Assembly: GCA_020073525.1 (NCBI GenBank)
Contig: JAIQFA010000020.1
Span: 1 to 64,000, forward strand
Reading direction: 5' to 3'
Length of the DNA stretch: 64,000 nucleotides
Origin: Terriglobia bacterium
GTDB taxonomy: Bacteria > Acidobacteriota > Terriglobia > Terriglobales > Acidobacteriaceae
Part shown: positions 41,638 to 49,426 of the stretch, piece by piece
Layout: each line of letters opens with the position of its first letter
Position numbering within the stretch: the stretch's first letter is position 1
Notes under the pieces: model-generated
Told to the model about the DNA's origin: nothing
Databases searched by the model: none
What the model saw: only the letters and a program-made list of their open reading frames with translations
Program-made: the position numbers and the translations under genes

Positions 41638-41904
41638 ATGTCAGACACCATGTCCTCGCAGCGCATCACCATCCGCATTTCTGAGTCTTTGGTTAAGCGC
41701 CTTAAAAAGCAGGCCGGGATGAAGCGCCGTTCCGAGTCTGCCTTGGTGCGCGAAGCGCTGGAGAATTATCTCGGGGAGACACCGACTTCCAGTTCTGCAT
41801 ACGATCTCGCCAAAGAAGCAGGCTTGATCGGCTGCGTGCGCTGCGGGCCCTCCGATCTGAGTACCAATCGAAAGTATTTCAAAGGTTTTGGCGAAAGCCG
41901 ATGA
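41638..41904 (+). CDS. vapB: VapB-type ribbon-helix-helix antitoxin
   Basis: The 88-residue protein begins with a ribbon-helix-helix DNA-binding unit: RITIRISESLVKRLKKQAG (strand and helix 1) and SESALVREALENYL (helix 2). It ends in a Cys-containing tail (GLIGCVRCGPSDLS) that probably contacts the toxin. It overlaps the PIN-domain gene by 4 nt, the typical antitoxin-toxin order. Such antitoxins neutralise their toxin and repress their own promoter; here the promoter would be that of the pyr operon or one inside pyrC. The ATG at 41638 is one base after the pyrC stop. Confidence 0.85.
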   Translation: MSDTMSSQRITIRISESLVKRLKKQAGMKRRSESALVREALENYLGETPTSSSAYDLAKEAGLIGCVRCGPSDLSTNRKYFKGFGESR

Positions 41905-42311
41905 AACGGGTGTTGGTGGACACGGGGCCGTTAGTGGCGATCATGTCCCGCGCCGATCAGCATCACCAGACTTGCGTTGAGACGTTGCCCCATCTGCCAG
42001 GTCCTTTGTTTTCCTGTTGGCCCGTCATCACAGAAGCGGCTTGGTTGTTGCGCCGGCACGCGGGGGCTGTGCAGCAACTACTGAGCAGCATTTCAGAAGG
42101 CTTCCTTGAACTTCTTCCCATCCAAAGCGCGGAGGCAGGGGAAATTGGGAAGCTGATGGAAAAATACAAAAATATTCGTCCGCAACTTGCGGATGCCGCG
42201 CTGGTTTATCTGGCCGAGCGTGATGATTTTGATGTCATCTTTACGCTCGACCGGCGGGACTTCTCGGTGTACCAAGCCGGACGCAAGCGTGCTTTCCGTA
42301 TCATTCCGTAA
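41901..42311 (+). CDS. vapC: PIN-domain ribonuclease toxin (VapC)
   Basis: The 136-residue protein shows the PIN acidic set: Asp7 (VLVDTGPLVA), Glu45 (VITEAAWLL), Asp98 (QLADAALVYLAE) and Asp117 (FTLDRRDF). VapC enzymes are Mg-dependent RNases that cut tRNA or rRNA and stop growth when the antitoxin is lost. All metal residues are intact, so it is likely active. It is coupled to vapB by overlap. The bicupin gene follows 54 bp on. Confidence 0.9.
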   Translation: MKRVLVDTGPLVAIMSRADQHHQTCVETLPHLPGPLFSCWPVITEAAWLLRRHAGAVQQLLSSISEGFLELLPIQSAEAGEIGKLMEKYKNIRPQLADAALVYLAERDDFDVIFTLDRRDFSVYQAGRKRAFRIIP

Positions 42312-42365
42312 ATGCCCCGGATCAGCCGACGCAGCGCTGAACCGATGGTGCTACAATCCCCGGCC

Positions 42366-43055
42366 ATGAAGCGCTTACTGTTTCTCTTCCTGCTCGTCCC
42401 GTTCCTGGCTGCCCAGACCACGACCGAAGTCGAGATCACGGCGGAACCTTCGCATCACTTCGCCTTGGAAAACGAATACGTTCGCGTCTTCAAGGTCGAG
42501 GTCGCACCTCACACTTCGACGCTCATGCATCGCCATCACCACGACTATGTCTACGTGACACTCGGCGATGCCCACGTCTCCAACGAAGTCGAGGGCAAGC
42601 AGCCAATGGACGTCAAACTCGCCGACGGTGACACGCGGTTTGTGCCGGGTAACTTTGCCCACATCGCCAAGGATCTCTCCGACCAGCCCTTTCGCAATGT
42701 GACGATTGAGTTGTTGCAGGATGAAAAATTGCGGCGGGCGCCGTCCCATTGGCCGGAGGAAAGCGGGGAAAAGATTTTTCCCGGCGGTCGCAGCAAGATT
42801 CTTTTCGTGAAAGATGGAGTGCGGGTGTCCGAAGTCAACCTTGAGCCGAGCGCGGTCGTGCCCAGCCACCATCATGACGGCCCGCATCTAGTGGTCGCGC
42901 TCACGGATCTCGATCTACGCAGCGATGTCGAGGGAGTGGCTCCAACGCCCGGAAAACTCAAGTCCGGCGATATCAAATGGGTGCCGGGAGGCTACACCCA
43001 CACCTTGACAAACGTAGGGAAGACCCCGGCGAGACTGGTGACCGTGGAATTTTAG
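42366..43055 (+). CDS. Exported two-domain cupin protein
   Basis: A signal peptide (KRLLFLFLLVPFLAAQ) is followed by two cupin barrels. The first contains HTSTLMHRHHHDYVYVTLGD with a His cluster and later NFAHI. The second contains PSAVVPSHHHDGPHLVVAL and GYTHTLTN. The His sets suit a metal ion in each barrel. Exported bicupins of this size (229 residues) have various or unknown activities, so no substrate is proposed. The start at 42366 is the Met of the signal peptide. It is probably the last gene of the pyr-vap transcript. Confidence 0.78.
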   Translation: MKRLLFLFLLVPFLAAQTTTEVEITAEPSHHFALENEYVRVFKVEVAPHTSTLMHRHHHDYVYVTLGDAHVSNEVEGKQPMDVKLADGDTRFVPGNFAHIAKDLSDQPFRNVTIELLQDEKLRRAPSHWPEESGEKIFPGGRSKILFVKDGVRVSEVNLEPSAVVPSHHHDGPHLVVALTDLDLRSDVEGVAPTPGKLKSGDIKWVPGGYTHTLTNVGKTPARLVTVEF

Positions 43056-43065
43056 ATCGGGTTCG

Positions 43066-43245
43066 CTACGCGCTCTTGATCAGCGGAATGCCAGGAGAGG
43101 TCAAACCGGCGCGATGCAGTTTCGCGGTGAGGCGGTCTTTGTCGGCGGGGGCAGAAGCAGTGGCGAGACGCTTGCGCAGCTTTAGGATTTTTTCGGCGCG
43201 GGTGCGGCGACGGCGAATTTCCGGACGACGGCTGGGTGCGGACAT
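43066..43245 (-). CDS. Small basic protein (59 aa)
   Basis: The sequence SRRPEIRRRRTRAEKILKLR is followed by RLATASAPADKDRLTAKLHR and a short tail. It is strongly basic and helical, like the DUF6800-type small proteins often found in this group, which have no known role. CAAGGAG lies 6 nt upstream of the ATG at 43245. Binding to RNA or ribosomes would suit the charge but is only a guess. It is convergent with the bicupin gene. Confidence 0.7.
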   Translation of the reverse strand: MSAPSRRPEIRRRRTRAEKILKLRKRLATASAPADKDRLTAKLHRAGLTSPGIPLIKSA

Positions 43246-43371
43246 AAAGTCTCCTTGAGTGCGGTGAGATGATCGGGTGGTTTCACGAGTCAGAGCGACG
43301 GTCGATGCCGTGGACTCATGCCGAACTTGAATTATAGGGTGAATCAGCACCCCTGGCAAAGACGCCGGCGC

Positions 43372-43572
43372 TCATTTCGGCCGGTAGCCGCTGCAAACCA
43401 GGACCGGCAGACGCGGATACTTTGCGAACCGCGAATCCTCAAACGAAAGTTCACACATAAAGAAAATCGACCCGCGATCGGACTCGATCCGGCGCGCATG
43501 CTGGCAATCCCGGCAAAGGCCGGGGTCGGGGCGCGTCGTCGTGTCGTCGGCCGGAGTCGTAACACCTGTCAT
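43372..43572 (-). CDS. Small four-Cys protein of unknown function
   Basis: The 66 residues contain CRDCQHARRIESDRG, FMCELSFEDSRFAKYPRLP and VLVCSGY. The four Cys (CxxC, C, C) probably bind a metal. The pattern C-x2-C ... F.C ... R..KYPRLPV..C.GY recurs as a short conserved protein in Acidobacteriota, to my recollection, but has no assigned function. The ATG at 43572 is the first in frame. The gene diverges from the SRPBCC operon; 64 bp separate its start from the -35 box at 43637. Confidence 0.7.
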   Translation of the reverse strand: MTGVTTPADDTTTRPDPGLCRDCQHARRIESDRGSIFFMCELSFEDSRFAKYPRLPVLVCSGYRPK

Positions 43573-43636
43573 TTTATACGGGCCCCCTTCCAGATTCAGG
43601 CGAGAAGCCGCAGGGGAACCCGGGACAAGAATTCCC

Positions 43637-43673
43637 TTGACGTGAGTGAAAAGTCACGTTACTATACAGTGAC
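43637..43673 (+). promoter_or_regulatory. Promoter with overlapping operator for the SRPBCC-ArsR operon
   Basis: -35 TTGACG (43637-43642), a 17-bp spacer and -10 TACTAT (43660-43665) make a good sigma-70 promoter. Two inverted repeats overlap it: CGTGA/TCACG (43641-43658) and GTCAC/GTGAC (43653-43673). An ArsR-type repressor is encoded in the operon, so autoregulation is likely. Confidence 0.7.
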
Positions 43674-43711
43674 ATGATGAAGGACGTCATGACCAGCGAG
43701 GAGAAACGGAA

Positions 43712-44140
43712 ATGACTTTGGAAGACCTAACGCTAGACGTCGAACAGCACGTAGACATCAAGGCCCCGCCCGAAAAGGTATTTGCGGCGGTGCTACACCG
43801 CTTCGGGAAAGGCAACACAGGGCCCAACGGCGAACCTATGCACCTGGAACTTGAAGTCAAACCAGGTGGGCGGTGGTACCGGGATCGAGGAAACGGGATT
43901 GGGCATCTGTGGGGGTTCGTGCAGGTGGTTAAGCCTCCAACTTTGCTGGAATTGAGCGGCCCGATGTTCATGTCGTATCCGGCCACCAACCATGTGGAAG
44001 TGAAGGTTGAAAAGGTTGCGGGGGGCTCGAAAGTCAGCCTGCGGCACCGCGCGATCGGCATGATCGATCCCCAGCACCGCAAGGGTGTTGGTACGGGCTG
44101 GAGTCACATCCTTACCGAAATCAGAAAGGATTGCGAGTAG
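43712..44140 (+). CDS. SRPBCC (AHSA1-like) domain protein
   Basis: The 142-residue protein has the START-like pattern: VEQHVDIKAPPEKVFAAVL, then LEVKPGGRWYRDRG, LWGFVQVVKPPTLLELSGP and a long C-terminal helix (HRKGVGTGWSHILTEIRKD). Such proteins bind a hydrophobic ligand in a cavity. Those paired with an ArsR regulator, as here, are common but have no proven function. It is the first gene behind a strong promoter with operator. GAGGAGAAA precedes the ATG at 43712. The ArsR gene follows 4 bp after the stop. Confidence 0.85.
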   Translation: MTLEDLTLDVEQHVDIKAPPEKVFAAVLHRFGKGNTGPNGEPMHLELEVKPGGRWYRDRGNGIGHLWGFVQVVKPPTLLELSGPMFMSYPATNHVEVKVEKVAGGSKVSLRHRAIGMIDPQHRKGVGTGWSHILTEIRKDCE

Positions 44141-44144
44141 CGGC

Positions 44145-44531
44145 GTGCGAGAGACCGCTGCTGGTAGAGAAGACAATCTCGACCCGGTGTGGAAGGCGCT
44201 GTCGGATCCGACGCGGCGGGCGATTCTGGATTTTCTGCGAGATCGTCCGCGCACCACGACCGAGATTGTAGAGACATTTCCGCATTTGAGCCGCTTTGGC
44301 GTGATGAAGCATCTCGAAGTGCTGCGCCAAGCCCGACTGGTGCAAACGCGCGAAGCGGGAAGGCAGCGGGTGAACTCGCTCAACGTCGTGCCGATTCGGC
44401 AGATCTATGAGCGATGGGTCGGCCCGTTTCAGGAGCTTTGGTCGGGCGACCTGCTTCGGATCAAGGAATTGGCGGAGAACGAAAGCTTGGAAGGAAAACG
44501 AGAAGCGCCGCGTCGTCGAAAAAAACATTAG
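44145..44531 (+). CDS. ArsR-family winged-helix repressor
   Basis: The 128-residue protein has the ArsR helix-turn-helix: LDPVWKALSDPTRRAILDFL, TTTEIVETFPHLSRFGVMKHLEVLRQARLV (DNA-binding helix and beta-wing) and a Lys/Arg-rich C terminus. There are no metal-binding Cys, so it is a non-metal type, such as those linked to SRPBCC partners. It probably represses its own operon at the 43641-43673 operators. The start GTG at 44145 is inferred from spacing. An ATG-free extension upstream would overlap the SRPBCC gene. Confidence 0.85.
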   Translation: MRETAAGREDNLDPVWKALSDPTRRAILDFLRDRPRTTTEIVETFPHLSRFGVMKHLEVLRQARLVQTREAGRQRVNSLNVVPIRQIYERWVGPFQELWSGDLLRIKELAENESLEGKREAPRRRKKH

Positions 44532-44592
44532 GTCGCTGCCAGCGGTCTGCAACCAAAACCAGCCAGACAAATACAGAACAGGAGGGATGCCA

Positions 44593-45408
44593 ATGACCAC
44601 TACACTCACCAGCCCAGGGATTCAAGGACACGAAGTTGTCTCGCCAAAAGAATGGATTGCCAGCCGAAAAGAGCTGCTCCGAAAAGAAAAGGAATTCACC
44701 AGACTACGCGATGAACTGAGTCGCCAACGCCGCGAGCTGCCTTGGGAAAAGGTAGAAAAAGAATATGTGTTCGAAGGGCCAAACGGCAAGGAGACGCTCG
44801 CCGACCTCTTCGCTGGCAGGAGCCAGCTAATCGTCTACCACTTCATGTTCGGCCCGGGGTGGGAGGAAGGTTGCCCAAGCTGCTCGTTCCTGGCCGACCA
44901 TTTCGAAGGAAGCCTGGTTCACCTGGCCAATCGCGACGTCACCCTGGTCGTGGTTTCACGAGCGCCCATAGCCCAGATCGAGTCGTTCAAAAAGCGCATG
45001 GGGTGGCGCTTCAAGTGGGTGTCATCCTTCGGAACGGATTTCAACCACGACTATCACGTGTCGTTCACGAAAGATGAGTTGGCGAAGGGAAAGGTCTACT
45101 ACAACTACGGGATGGGCGAATTCCCGAGTGAGGAAGCGCCGGGCGCCAGCGTGTTCTACAAGAATGCCGGCGGCGACATGTTCCACACCTATTCCACCTA
45201 CGGACGCGGACTCGACATCTTGCTGGGCGCCTATAACTTCCTCGACCTCGCGCCCAAAGGTCGGGACGAAGATGGCTTGGCCTTCACCATGTCGTGGGTT
45301 CGCCATCACGACAAATACGCGCAGGGCTATCTCGTTGACCCAAAGGCGCAGTACGTGCCTCCCAAAGGCTCCGGATCCTCATGTTGCTCTGGGGAGCACA
45401 AGTCGTGA
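44593..45408 (+). CDS. DUF899 thioredoxin-like protein
   Basis: The 271-residue protein matches the DUF899 pattern: WIASRKELLRKEKEFTRLRDEL, FMFGPGWEEGCPSCSFLADHF with a Cys94/Cys97 pair, then VVVSRAPIAQIESFKKRMGW and a C-terminal GLDILLGAYNFLDLAPKGRDE. The thioredoxin-like fold and CPSC motif suggest redox chemistry, although no substrate is known. It ends CCSGEHKS. GGAGGG lies 6 nt before the ATG at 44593. It belongs to the SRPBCC-ArsR operon and couples to the next gene through GTGA. Confidence 0.88.
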   Translation: MTTTLTSPGIQGHEVVSPKEWIASRKELLRKEKEFTRLRDELSRQRRELPWEKVEKEYVFEGPNGKETLADLFAGRSQLIVYHFMFGPGWEEGCPSCSFLADHFEGSLVHLANRDVTLVVVSRAPIAQIESFKKRMGWRFKWVSSFGTDFNHDYHVSFTKDELAKGKVYYNYGMGEFPSEEAPGASVFYKNAGGDMFHTYSTYGRGLDILLGAYNFLDLAPKGRDEDGLAFTMSWVRHHDKYAQGYLVDPKAQYVPPKGSGSSCCSGEHKS

Positions 45409-45734
45409 TTGCCCATCGTTGCTGTGCTGCAGCGAGTGCGAGGCGCACACCGGCGGAAGCGCGGGTCGCCACCGGCGATCCGCGCCCGCGCACTTTCGCA
45501 GGGCGTTGCCTCGACGTCGCGAGATGGGTTATTCCGAGCGGCATCCTGGCGCTGTTGCCAAAGTGTCCAGCATGTCTGATCGCCTACTTTGCCATCGGGA
45601 CCGGAATCGGAATATCCATGTCAACCGCGACATATCTTCGGTTAGGGCTGCTGACGCTCTGTGTAGCGTCGCTGTCATATCTTGCGGCCAGCCGGGGCCG
45701 CCGTTTCATAGCACAGCGGGCGAGGTCGCATTGA
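45405..45734 (+). CDS. Small membrane protein with CPAC motif
   Basis: The 109-residue protein has two hydrophobic segments (~40-72 and ~78-95). The first includes LLPKCPACLIAYFAIGTGIGIS. The KCPxCL motif at the membrane edge recalls MerC-like and related small transport proteins, but too little is shared to assign transport. The GTG at 45405 overlaps the DUF899 stop (GTGA); the in-frame ATG at 45381 would enlarge that overlap. Its 3' end overlaps the convergent ric gene by 29 nt. Confidence 0.6.
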   Translation: MIAHRCCAAASARRTPAEARVATGDPRPRTFAGRCLDVARWVIPSGILALLPKCPACLIAYFAIGTGIGISMSTATYLRLGLLTLCVASLSYLAASRGRRFIAQRARSH

Positions 45735-46452
45735 CCTTCTCCATCTCCACCGCGTGCGGAAACAGGATGTTGTTTTCAAGATGAATGTGCTGGTGAAGAT
45801 CGGTTTCAAAAGCCGCTAGAGCCTGGTAGAGCGTCTGGTAGCTGACGCAGGCATCGGCGGGAGCAGAATAACTGTTACTCGTCGCCCGCATGGCACGTAG
45901 TGCGTTCCCGGCAGAATCGTGCTCGTGCTCCATCATCGAAATCGGGTTTTGCACAGTGCCAAACGGCGCCGGTACGGTCGGTTCCTTCTCAATCGCGGCC
46001 TCTTCCATCCTGACCACATAAGGGAACAGGACCATCTCTTCCTTCATCAGGTGGGTGGTCAATTCCTCGGCGAGGCCCCGGAAGGTCTCGCGAATCTGTA
46101 AAAGCTCAGGGTGGTTCTTCCCGTGGACGGAGCAAACCTTGTCGAAGAGAGGTTCAAGACGGGCAATCTCTTCGCGTGTGTACTTATGGTGAGTGTTCTT
46201 GATATGCGCGATTAGGTCCGCGAGCGGCTCCGCTTGCCAGTTCCGGTCGATCTGCGCGGCGTGCGCCGACTGCTCGGCCATCTCCAGCGAATCCAGCACC
46301 TGATCCATGTTCAGATTCGCTGTGCGGCAAGCTTCCTCCAGGGATTTGTTGCCGCCGCAACAATAGTCGATGCCCAGCTTTTCAAAAACTCTGGTGGCAG
46401 TTGTGTTTTCCAGAGCTAACTCCCGCACGGTCTTTTCGGCAGTAACGCTCAT
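45706..46452 (-). CDS. ric: Iron-sulfur cluster repair di-iron protein Ric (YtfE/ScdA)
   Basis: The 248-residue protein has an N-terminal ScdA_N domain (VFEKLGIDYCCGGNKSLEEAC). A hemerythrin-like four-helix bundle follows, with metal residues in NTHHKYTREEIARLEP, HLMKEEMVLFPYV, MEHEHDSAGNAL and HQHIHLENNILFPHA. Ric restores iron-sulfur clusters damaged by nitric oxide or peroxide and may release NO-bound iron. AGGAGG lies 6 nt upstream of the ATG at 46452. A Crp/Fnr-type regulator is encoded directly upstream on the same strand, and a matching site lies in the gap. Confidence 0.93.
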   Translation of the reverse strand: MSVTAEKTVRELALENTTATRVFEKLGIDYCCGGNKSLEEACRTANLNMDQVLDSLEMAEQSAHAAQIDRNWQAEPLADLIAHIKNTHHKYTREEIARLEPLFDKVCSVHGKNHPELLQIRETFRGLAEELTTHLMKEEMVLFPYVVRMEEAAIEKEPTVPAPFGTVQNPISMMEHEHDSAGNALRAMRATSNSYSAPADACVSYQTLYQALAAFETDLHQHIHLENNILFPHAVEMEKVNATSPAVL

Positions 46453-46530
46453 GACATCCTCCTGCGGGCCAGTTTCATGCTTCCGACCGCGCTTGACGGT
46501 TTGACAGTAGCCGAGCAAAGGGAGCCTGCC

Positions 46531-46546
46531 GATGACTTTTGTCACA
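46531..46546 (-). promoter_or_regulatory. Crp/Fnr-type operator upstream of ric
   Basis: On the minus strand: TGTGACAAAAGTCATC. TGAC-N4-GTCA is palindromic, with the TGTGA-N6-TCA layout of the Crp/Fnr family. It lies ~80 bp before the ric start codon and ~75 bp after the regulator gene. Confidence 0.55.
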
Positions 46547-46622
46547 CCGACCGAGGTGCATGATGCGCGAACAGAGAGGACTGTCGGTAAGAAAAGCGAA
46601 GACCCTAGACGGAACCGGCGAA

Positions 46623-47327
46623 CTACTCCGCAGACTGCAATTCGGCCTCAAGAGCTTTCATGTCGCAGATGGTCACGCTGCGTCCATCTATTTTCAGCAT
46701 TCCTTCCGCCTGAAGGCGAGAGAGATTGCGGGAAACGAGTTCGCGCACAGTCCCGATTTGTGAAGCGAGTTCCTGGTTGCTGACCGGCAGGGTGATTTCC
46801 ACGCCTTCGCTGGTGTGCTTGCCTTCCTTCTGAGCCAGACGCAGCAGGAATGAGGCAAGGCGGTGCCGAACCGTAGTGAAGGAAAGCTCTTCGATGATTC
46901 CAACCAGGCGCCGGAGGCGCGCTCCCACCACCCGCAAGACCTTGAGAGCAACCTGTGGGTGCGCCAGGCATAGGGCCTGGAAATCCTGCTTGCTGACGAA
47001 TAGCAGAGTCGCATCATCCACTGCGGCAGCCGACGCTGGATAGTTTCCACCGTCGAACACGGGGAGTTCCGCGATCGAACTGCCGGGCCCATCGATACTC
47101 AGCACCTGCTCCCGGCCGTTGGGCGAGCTTTTGAAGATGCGCACATGTCCACTCTCAACCACATAGAGCCCGGAGCAGACCTCGCCTTCCCCGAATATGA
47201 TTTCACCCGCGGTGTAGCGGCGCGGAACCGTGCGCTGCGTCAGGAAGGTCAGCTCGCCCTCCGTTAATCCAGAGAAAATCGGTACCTTCGCGAGCGTCTG
47301 TCCAGATGTCACTTTCGATTCCGGCAC
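46623..47327 (-). CDS. Crp/Fnr-family regulator
   Basis: The 234-residue protein has a cyclic-nucleotide-binding-like beta-roll (VPRRYTAGEIIFGEGEVCSGLYVVESGHVRIF ... GSSIAELPVFDGG) and a dimer helix. The helix-turn-helix is VSNQELASQIGTVRELVSRNLSRLQAEGML. There is no N-terminal Cys cluster as in oxygen-sensing Fnr. The E-x-x-V-S-R recognition helix suits TGTGA- or TTGAT-like sites. Placed just upstream of ric, it probably controls the response to nitrosative or oxidative stress, as DNR/NnrR do. The start is GTG. Confidence 0.9.
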   Translation of the reverse strand: MPESKVTSGQTLAKVPIFSGLTEGELTFLTQRTVPRRYTAGEIIFGEGEVCSGLYVVESGHVRIFKSSPNGREQVLSIDGPGSSIAELPVFDGGNYPASAAAVDDATLLFVSKQDFQALCLAHPQVALKVLRVVGARLRRLVGIIEELSFTTVRHRLASFLLRLAQKEGKHTSEGVEITLPVSNQELASQIGTVRELVSRNLSRLQAEGMLKIDGRSVTICDMKALEAELQSAE

Positions 47328-47894
47328 GATGGCTATTGTATCGGACCGGATCCACCCAAATGCTCAGGCAGAGCATCGAACGTCTGCCGCGCAACAAGCG
47401 AGCGGACATGCTGCCACCGGCTCCGCCGGGCCAATTATGGGTCCCCATGGGTCTTTTGGACTCACCCGTGTTCGCGTCATACACTCTGATTGAGACTCTC
47501 TTCGCTCCTTCGAGAGGCACGATAGTAGCGCAAAAACTGGGGCTTGATATCGTGGTTCAATCCTGCGAGGCTTCTCCTGAAATCATTGAGTTGACGCTTG
47601 GACTGGCGTTTGAATTGCTTCTGTAGATACGACGTTGTCTACCAGCGACACGATTCAAAACGCTATCAGGTCGTAAGCGCTAACGTTTACATTCCCTCGC
47701 CGGGCGGCGATTCAACGAGGACGGTCCGGGCCCGTACCCAGATTCGGATCGTCCATTCGGTTGAACTCAACACTCCGGCGCCACCAGTCAGTTGCGGGGC
47801 CCTGAACGCACTTCGCGTTTCTAGATCACAGCATAGTTTGCAGCAGCCAGCTAAAATGGCTCCTCGGATTGAGTACGAATCGCAGTTACGAAAC
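47328..47894. other. 567-bp gap without a convincing gene
   Basis: Frames present here lack ribosome sites and family resemblance. The region holds the promoter of the Crp/Fnr gene (minus strand) and a -24/-12-type element at 47604-47619. The part 47620-47894 would be a long leader for the TPR/beta-barrel gene. No repeat family member is present. Confidence 0.5.
47604..47619 (+). promoter_or_regulatory. Sigma-54-type promoter
   Basis: TGGCGT-TTGAA-TTGCT, with GG at 47605 and GC at 47617 exactly 10 bases apart, fits the consensus TGGCAC-N5-TTGCT with two mismatches. It points to the TPR/beta-barrel gene at 47895, which is followed by a sigma-54 activator gene. Confidence 0.6.
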
Positions 47895-49373
47895 ATGGCA
47901 CGACTTCACCGGCTCCCGGCAATGGCGATTCTAGTGGCGGTCTGCTTTCTGGCGGACGGCACCGCTGCTTTCTGCAGTGACGAGGATTCCATCCAGCGGG
48001 TTCTGGCGGCCGGACAGCAGGCCATGCTGCAGCGTCATTATGGCCAAGCAGTTCACATCCTGCGAAACGGACTCAAGGACCACCCCAATGAGAATCGGCT
48101 GCGATTAGAACTGGGACGCGCTTACCTGTCCCGTGGGGCGGATGGTCGAGCTCTCCGACTCTTTCGCGAGATCCTGGCGGCGGAGCCTGACAATCGGCTG
48201 GCCAAATTGGAGTTGGCGCAGGTTCTGGGATACCGGCGAAAATATGCAGATTCCGACCACATCTACGAGGAGCTACTCGGAGCGAATCCTGGCGACGAGG
48301 CCGCTGCCATCGGGCTGGCGAGCAATCTGCTTCACCAACAGCGATCTTCGGAAGCACGGGACGTGGTGCAAAGAGCCCTGACATTTCATCCCAACAGTCT
48401 GCGCTTGCAGGAGTACAAGGACAGGATCGAGAGCGGACACTTGGGCGGCGAGGAACGTGAGGTTGAGATCAGAAGGAATCTAGTGGAGGTGGACGGCGAC
48501 TACGTCAATGATTCTGGAGGGAACCATTCGTGGCGGACGTCGCAGCGTGCAGACGTCCGTATCAAGCCGGCCCTGACCAACCGGTTGCTCTTCGAGCAGC
48601 AGGTTCAGCACGGCCCCACAATGGTGGTGCAGCCGGGGGAGGGCCTATCCCAGGCCGACACCCATGACCTCCTCGAAGTGGTCAAGACCTTTGATGAGGA
48701 GCTTCGCTGGAGACCTCGCGAGTCGCTCCTGCTCTCCGCCGGAGGAGGCGCGGTTCAGTTCGATGATGGAGAGGTGCATGCGATCTACGAGACGTCGGCC
48801 GCGGTCCAACCCATGCAACATTTGCTGTTGGGGGCCAGCTTTTCGCGCGTTCCGATTACCCCGGACGCCCAGGCTACCGCGCTCAAGCTGACAGCGCAGG
48901 GGTTTGAGGCCTTTGCCAGTTGGACACCAGCGCGATGGCAGATCAGTGCGCGCGGGTCGCGGCAGCACTACTCCGACGAGAACATCGGCAGCCGCCAGAG
49001 CGTCGAGGTGATTCGGGAATGGGGACCGCCGCGGCTGACTCTGGAAACGGGCTATCGCTATCGGCACATCAGTTTTGATCAGGCTCTTGGGCACGGCTAC
49101 TTCAGCCCGAACAATTATCAGAGCCATTTGGCGATCACTGGCGTTGGTTTTCGTCCAGGGAAGTGGTATCGAGGAGAGTTTCTCGTACGGAGCGGGGTCG
49201 AGTCGGTGGCAGCGGGTAGCCCTTTTGGCGCGGCCTGGGAAATCCACTCCCGGAACGACGTCCTCCTGGGAAACTGGACGTTGGAGCTGGACTACTCCAA
49301 GTATCATCTGGTGCAAAGCACCGGAGCATTTCGTGCAGACGCGGGGCGATTTGCCATTACCTATCATTTTTGA
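47895..49373 (+). CDS. TPR plus outer-membrane beta-barrel protein
   Basis: A signal peptide (MAILVAVCFLADGTAAFC) precedes ~4 TPR units at ~30-180 (AVHILRNGLKDHPNENRLRLELGRAYL ... LRLFREILAAEPDNRLAKLELAQ). About 290 residues of amphipathic strands follow (EELRWRPRESLLLSAGGGAVQF; LLGASFSRVPITPD; YRHISFDQALG), ending in RFAITYHF, an outer-membrane C terminus. Similar TPR-barrel proteins serve as export channels for surface polysaccharide or as porins. The start at 47895 is the Met of the signal peptide; an ATG at 47856 is the alternative. It shares direction and probably regulation with the two-component genes. Confidence 0.78.
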   Translation: MARLHRLPAMAILVAVCFLADGTAAFCSDEDSIQRVLAAGQQAMLQRHYGQAVHILRNGLKDHPNENRLRLELGRAYLSRGADGRALRLFREILAAEPDNRLAKLELAQVLGYRRKYADSDHIYEELLGANPGDEAAAIGLASNLLHQQRSSEARDVVQRALTFHPNSLRLQEYKDRIESGHLGGEEREVEIRRNLVEVDGDYVNDSGGNHSWRTSQRADVRIKPALTNRLLFEQQVQHGPTMVVQPGEGLSQADTHDLLEVVKTFDEELRWRPRESLLLSAGGGAVQFDDGEVHAIYETSAAVQPMQHLLLGASFSRVPITPDAQATALKLTAQGFEAFASWTPARWQISARGSRQHYSDENIGSRQSVEVIREWGPPRLTLETGYRYRHISFDQALGHGYFSPNNYQSHLAITGVGFRPGKWYRGEFLVRSGVESVAAGSPFGAAWEIHSRNDVLLGNWTLELDYSKYHLVQSTGAFRADAGRFAITYHF

Positions 49374-49426
49374 TGCGCTCCGGATTTGGTGTATCGCGTG
49401 CTATGAGTTCCTCTTTCGTGAGGAAT

